DNA from: an uncultured Acinetobacter sp. | GTDB lineage: Bacteria > Pseudomonadota > Gammaproteobacteria > Pseudomonadales > Moraxellaceae | DNA: 9,895 nt | Direction of reading: 5' to 3' | Assembly: GCA_900771065.1 (NCBI GenBank) | Contig: CAAGMP010000229.1 | Location: forward strand, 1-9,895 | Shown here: in pieces, positions 6,962 to 9,895 of the stretch | Numbering within the stretch: position 1 is the stretch's first letter | How the letters are laid out: every line of letters begins with the position of its first letter | The notes under the pieces: model-generated | What the model was told of the DNA's origin: nothing | Databases searched by the model: none | Seen by the model: only the letters and a program-made list of their open reading frames with translations | Made by a program: the position numbers and the translations under genes

Positions 6962-6989
6962 AGGGCAATGGTTTGCCCTTTAGTTTTTT
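6950..6989. terminator. Bidirectional rho-independent terminator shared by the small gene and atfA
   Basis: AGGGCAA (6962-6968) and TTGCCCT (6973-6979) form a perfect 7-bp GC-containing stem with a TGGT loop. On the plus strand it is followed by TTAGTTTTTT. On the minus strand the stem is followed by CTAATTTTTAATT. It sits exactly between the stop codon of the small gene (6959-6961) and that of atfA (6982-6980), so it can end both convergent transcripts. The T-tail for each direction lies in the last codons of the opposite gene. Confidence 0.88.
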
Positions 6990-8359
6990 AAGTCAAATTT
7001 TAAATTTTGATCTTCAATAATATGTTCAAAACACTGAATTTCTTGCTCTAAAAAAGTTAAAAGTTGCTGCATTTTAGGTAAAGTATTACGACAAGCAACC
7101 AAACCAACTTCTAACTTGTCTAAATAACTGGTCATAGTAATATTAAGTGCTTGCCCATCAAGGACAATTGATGCAGGGTAGAGCGCTTCAAGCTGCGCAC
7201 CATTCCAATATAAAGGTTCACGTGGACCAGGTACATTTGAAATAACTAAATTGAAAGCTTGTCGTTTTGGTAATAAACCAGATGCAATATTGAGCCCTGC
7301 CAAAGCATAAACTAAAGCACTATAATTCAGCACTTGATCTGTTGTCATACGTTTAAAGCGTTGTTTTGCTTGTGCAACGCTGTGATGAATGATTTTTAAA
7401 CGCTCTAAAGGATGATCCTTGTGTGTACCCAAATTGGCTAAAATCATGGTAATTCGATTTGAAACATCCGAATCATCGTTACGTAATGATGCAGGTACCA
7501 TTGCAATTAAAGGTTTTTTTGGCAAAGCATCTAACTGTAATAAATAGGCACGTAATGCACCAGAACAAATTGCCAAAACAATGTCATTGATGGTGACATC
7601 AAGTACTTTAGAAATTTTAGATAATCTTGAAAAATCAAAAGATTGTGCTGCGAAACGTCGTGAGCCACTGACACGTTGATTTAAAATACAAGCAGGAGCT
7701 TGAAAACTAGAAACATAATACGGATTTTGTCGTATGCTTTGATTTAAAGTTTGTGATAACTCGTGAATTGCTTTTGGTGCTGCTTTGGCTTGTTGTTTGA
7801 TTCCATATAATAAGTTTTGTAATGGTTTCTTTTTATGTGGTTTTTGACCCTGATAACCTATTTTTTGTAAACACCAAGGTGGGGTAATATTTTGTGCATT
7901 TGCATCCATAGAAAGCGATTTTTCGACTAAACGCATCGCTGCAACGCCATCGACCATTGCATGGTGAATTTTGACATATAAAGCAAAACGTTGTCCTTCA
8001 ATACCTTCAATTAATGAACACGTCCATAAAGATTGTGCACGGTCTAATAAAGTACTATGTTCTTGTGAAACATAAGTGAGTAATTCACGAATACGTCCGG
8101 GTTGAGGTAAAGCAATATGTCTAAAATGATGTTCTAAATCAAAATCTTCGTCTTCTTCCCAAAATAATCCATTTAATTTATTGTTAAATGGCGGAACAGG
8201 AATACACTTTGAAGAACGAATTTCACTGACTAAATCTTGAATAAATGTTGCAGGTGCATTTTCAGGGAGTTTAAATAAAAATAATCCACCTACGTGCATG
8301 GGTTGTTGTCGTTTTTCTAAGGCTAAAAAAATAAAATCAATCGGATGAAGTGCTCGCAT
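6980..8359 (-). CDS. atfA: Wax ester synthase/acyl-CoA:diacylglycerol acyltransferase
   Basis: This bifunctional O-acyltransferase joins acyl-CoA to a long-chain alcohol (wax ester) or to diacylglycerol (triacylglycerol), producing storage lipid at the inner face of the membrane and on lipid bodies. The 459-residue product is almost the length of A. baylyi AtfA and very like it as I remember it, from the start (MRALHPIDFIFLALEKRQQP) onward. The catalytic HHxxxDG is intact as HHAMVDG (132-138). Other landmarks are the ND motif TINDIVLA (256-263), MVPASLRNDDSDVSNR (288-303), SNVPGPREPLYWNG (384-397) and NITMTSYLDKLEVGL (406-420). The usual PLW motif reads SLW (110-112), a possible variant. The start is supported by alignment and by AGG about 8 nt upstream. 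It lies 113 bp downstream of cysH on the same strand and ends at the shared terminator. Confidence 0.95.
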   Translation of the reverse strand: MRALHPIDFIFLALEKRQQPMHVGGLFLFKLPENAPATFIQDLVSEIRSSKCIPVPPFNNKLNGLFWEEDEDFDLEHHFRHIALPQPGRIRELLTYVSQEHSTLLDRAQSLWTCSLIEGIEGQRFALYVKIHHAMVDGVAAMRLVEKSLSMDANAQNITPPWCLQKIGYQGQKPHKKKPLQNLLYGIKQQAKAAPKAIHELSQTLNQSIRQNPYYVSSFQAPACILNQRVSGSRRFAAQSFDFSRLSKISKVLDVTINDIVLAICSGALRAYLLQLDALPKKPLIAMVPASLRNDDSDVSNRITMILANLGTHKDHPLERLKIIHHSVAQAKQRFKRMTTDQVLNYSALVYALAGLNIASGLLPKRQAFNLVISNVPGPREPLYWNGAQLEALYPASIVLDGQALNITMTSYLDKLEVGLVACRNTLPKMQQLLTFLEQEIQCFEHIIEDQNLKFDLKN

Positions 8360-8397
8360 AATATTGCCTAAATTTTAATAGCGCATGGAAAGTGTAA

Positions 8398-8403
8398 ATT
8401 ATA
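8398..8403 (-). promoter_or_regulatory. Candidate -10 of the atfA promoter
   Basis: A perfect TATAAT is present on the minus strand about 39 nt before the atfA ATG. No recognisable -35 sits 16-18 nt further upstream and there is no extended TGn. It may be activator-dependent or weak. With the cysH-atfA spacer being 113 bp, independent transcription of atfA is plausible. Confidence 0.5.
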
Positions 8404-8434
8404 CTATTTTTAGAATGGAAACCTATCTTTTTTT

Positions 8435-8465
8435 AATCAGACCATAGCATTATATGGTCTTGATT
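8435..8465. repeat. Inverted repeat between cysH and atfA
   Basis: AGACCATA (8439-8446) and TATGGTCT (8453-8460) are perfect reverse complements with a 6-nt spacer. AATC/GATT extends the stem by four pairs past a bulged T8461. It lies 7 nt beyond the cysH stop and about 32 nt upstream of the candidate atfA -10. In the direction of cysH the stem is followed by a run of A, not T, so it is not a standard terminator for cysH. It could be a 3' stabilising hairpin or an operator for atfA. Confidence 0.55.
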
Positions 8466-8472
8466 TTATTAA

Positions 8473-9204
8473 TTATTTTATATTTCCTGCATGTAAGCCG
8501 CATTCTTTATGTGTTGCTTCTTCCCACCACCAACGTCCTTCACGTTCATGTTGGTTTGGTAAAACTGCACGGGTACAAGGTTCACAACCAATTGAAATAA
8601 AACCTTGTTCGTGCAATGGATTGTATGGCACTTCCATAAGGCGAATGTAACTCCAAACCTCTGCACTTGACCAATTTGCCAATGGGTTGTACTTAATTAA
8701 TTGTTGACCTGCACCAGAAAAATGATCGTCTACTTGAATGACAGGAATGGTTTGGCGTGTATTTGGACTTTGATCTTTGCGTTGACCTGTTACCCAACTG
8801 TCTAAAGTGGCTAGTTTTTTTCTTAATGGTTCAACTTTTCGAATAGAACAGCATTCTTTGTGTCCATCTTGGTAAAAACTAAATAAGCCTTTATTTTGAA
8901 CTAAATTTTGTACTGCTTCAGTTTCGGGGAAACAAATTTCAATTTCAATGCCATAATGTTGGCGCACTTTTTCAATAAATTGATACGTTTGAGGGTGTAA
9001 GCGCCCTGTATCTAAACTAAAAACTTGAAATGATTTGCCTAAACTGGCTGCCATATCAATGAGTACCACATCTTCTGCACCTGAAAATGAAATGGCTAAT
9101 TTCCCTTCTTGGCTCAAAGCAAAGTCTAAAATTTCAAGTGGGCTTTTATTGCTATATTCAGTGTTTAATGCATCAATATGATCAATAGCGGGGATAGTTT
9201 GCAT
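8473..9204 (-). CDS. cysH: Assimilatory adenylylsulfate (APS) reductase, [4Fe-4S] type
   Basis: The enzyme reduces activated sulfate to sulfite with thioredoxin in cytoplasmic cysteine biosynthesis. The 243-residue product has the PAPS/APS reductase PP-loop-like nucleotide site SFSGAEDVVLID (39-50) and LDTGRLHPQTY (64-74). The catalytic Cys235 is in KECGLHAG near the C-terminus. Four extra cysteines, the pair Cys118-Cys119 in KECCSIRKVEPL and Cys207/Cys210 in GCEPCTRAV, are the ligands of the [4Fe-4S] cluster. By established family rules this marks an APS-using enzyme (as in Pseudomonas and plants), not the cluster-free PAPS reductase of E. coli. The ATG has AGGAA a few nt upstream. It is the first minus-strand gene of the cysH-atfA pair and diverges from thrH. 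CysB control is expected for the pathway, but I could not identify a site. Confidence 0.95.
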   Translation of the reverse strand: MQTIPAIDHIDALNTEYSNKSPLEILDFALSQEGKLAISFSGAEDVVLIDMAASLGKSFQVFSLDTGRLHPQTYQFIEKVRQHYGIEIEICFPETEAVQNLVQNKGLFSFYQDGHKECCSIRKVEPLRKKLATLDSWVTGQRKDQSPNTRQTIPVIQVDDHFSGAGQQLIKYNPLANWSSAEVWSYIRLMEVPYNPLHEQGFISIGCEPCTRAVLPNQHEREGRWWWEEATHKECGLHAGNIK

Positions 9205-9231
9205 ATTTTCCTAGCTTCAAAAACAGTTTCA

Positions 9232-9237
9232 ATTATA
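9232..9237 (-). promoter_or_regulatory. Candidate -10 of the cysH promoter
   Basis: A perfect TATAAT on the minus strand lies 27 nt before the cysH ATG, giving a short leader of about 20 nt. The expected -35 position shows no consensus, which would fit an activator-dependent promoter such as those of the cys regulon; that last point is inference. Confidence 0.5.
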
Positions 9238-9374
9238 TTAATCGAATTTGCAAACTGCACTTATCTGTAAAATAAAAAAGCTTATGAATAAAATCGAAAT
9301 GAAAAAAATCACTGCAAATCAAAATGGTTCAGTTATTATAAGACAATTTTTACAAGTGGACTTTAGGAGTCATC

Positions 9375-9895
9375 ATGGAAATTGTATGCCTAGATCTTGA
9401 AGGGGTATTGGTTCCAGAAATTTGGATCAACTTTGCAAAAAAAACAGGAATTAAAGAATTAGAAGCAACTACGCGTGACATTCCTGATTATGATGTTTTG
9501 ATGACCCAACGTTTAAATATCTTAAAAGAGCATGGTTTAGGCTTAAATGATATTCAAGCTGTCATTGCTGAAATGGGTCCATTTGAAGGTGCAAAAGAAT
9601 TTGTAAAATGGGTTAGCACGCATTTTCAATTAATTATTTTGTCAGATACATTTTATGAATTTGCACATCCATTAATGCGTCAATTAGATTGGCCAACTAT
9701 TTTTTGCCATAAATTGGAAACCGATGAAAATGGCATGATTACCGCGTATAAACTACGTCAACCTGACCAAAAACGCCAAGCGGTTAAAGCTTTACATAGC
9801 TTAAATTTCCGCGTGATTGCAGCGGGTGATTCGTATAATGATACGACGATGTTAGCTGAAGCAGATCAAGGTTTCTTATTTGATGCACCAGAAAA
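9375..9895 (+). CDS. thrH: ThrH: phosphoserine phosphatase/homoserine phosphotransferase, 3' end missing
   Basis: ThrH is a HAD-superfamily enzyme first described in Pseudomonas. It dephosphorylates phosphoserine and can pass the phosphate to homoserine, linking serine and threonine synthesis. The window holds 173 codons of about 205 before the right edge. HAD motifs in order: motif I DLEGVLVPEIW (7-17, nucleophile Asp7), the family-specific TTRDIPDYDVLM (32-43), motif II LSDTFYEF (89-96), Lys133 in QKRQAVKAL as the motif III candidate, and motif IV AAGDSYNDTTML (149-160). The DLEGV form of motif I is typical of ThrH as opposed to SerB. The ATG follows AGGAG (9365-9369) with 5-nt spacing, and the reading matches the family from residue 1. 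It is divergent from cysH across a 170-bp AT-rich spacer with a TATAAG (9337-9342) as a possible -10. Confidence 0.95.
   Translation, partial: MEIVCLDLEGVLVPEIWINFAKKTGIKELEATTRDIPDYDVLMTQRLNILKEHGLGLNDIQAVIAEMGPFEGAKEFVKWVSTHFQLIILSDTFYEFAHPLMRQLDWPTIFCHKLETDENGMITAYKLRQPDQKRQAVKALHSLNFRVIAAGDSYNDTTMLAEADQGFLFDAPE

Noticed and set aside
9246..9319. ATTTGCA (9246-9252) and TGCAAAT (9313-9319) as paired regulatory sites between cysH and thrH
   Set aside because: Seven-base AT-rich matches 60 nt apart are expected by chance in this composition, and they do not match a site I can name.
9284..9400. A plus-strand reading frame of about 38 codons starting with ATG 9284, upstream of and overlapping the thrH start
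   Set aside because: It has no Shine-Dalgarno, low-complexity Lys/Ile/Asn content at its start, and covers the thrH ribosome-binding site and first codons in another frame; it looks like AT-rich spacer.
1..9895. Search for mobile elements, CRISPR arrays, tRNA/rRNA genes, toxin-antitoxin or defence genes
   Set aside because: No transposase-like protein, target-site duplication, regular repeat array, cloverleaf or such gene family was seen; nearly all DNA is covered by conserved housekeeping genes with no composition break.

Overview
The window looks like ordinary chromosome of an Acinetobacter-type gammaproteobacterium (Moraxellaceae). The DNA is AT-rich. The proteins read as close homologues of Acinetobacter/Pseudomonas families. 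The wax ester synthase/DGAT strongly resembles AtfA of Acinetobacter baylyi as I remember it. The species cannot be fixed from the sequence alone.

Left part (1-2078, minus strand): gatC-gatA-gatB, the tRNA-dependent Asp/Glu amidotransferase operon; gatB runs off the left edge after 79 codons. A 130-bp divergent spacer (2079-2208) separates it from the plus-strand cell-shape operon mreB-mreC-mreD-maf-rng (2209-6668). mreC/mreD and mreD/maf overlap by 14 and 13 nt. This order (elongasome core, Maf pyrophosphatase, RNase G) matches the mreBCD-yhdE-rng order of E. coli.

Middle part (6669-6989): a 125-nt spacer with an inverted repeat and a candidate promoter leads to a 55-codon gene (6794-6961). 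Its product resembles the uncharacterised PA1571 family. The gene ends at a hairpin that can act as a terminator in both directions and is shared with the convergent atfA.

Right part (6980-9895): atfA (wax ester/triacylglycerol synthesis, minus) lies behind cysH (Fe-S type adenylylsulfate reductase, minus). An inverted repeat lies between them. Divergent from cysH is thrH (HAD phosphoserine phosphatase/phosphotransferase, plus), cut by the right edge after 173 codons.

The genes are mostly core housekeeping: tRNA amidation, cell-wall elongation with RNA/nucleotide maintenance, storage lipid, sulfate assimilation, and serine/threonine metabolism. I see no mobile element, CRISPR, tRNA, rRNA, phage or defence gene, and no convincing undescribed multi-gene system. 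The least explained part is the small PA1571-like gene with its inverted repeat, tiny overlapping upstream ORFs and shared terminator. Next are the inverted repeat upstream of atfA and a Ser in place of the usual Pro in the AtfA PLW motif.
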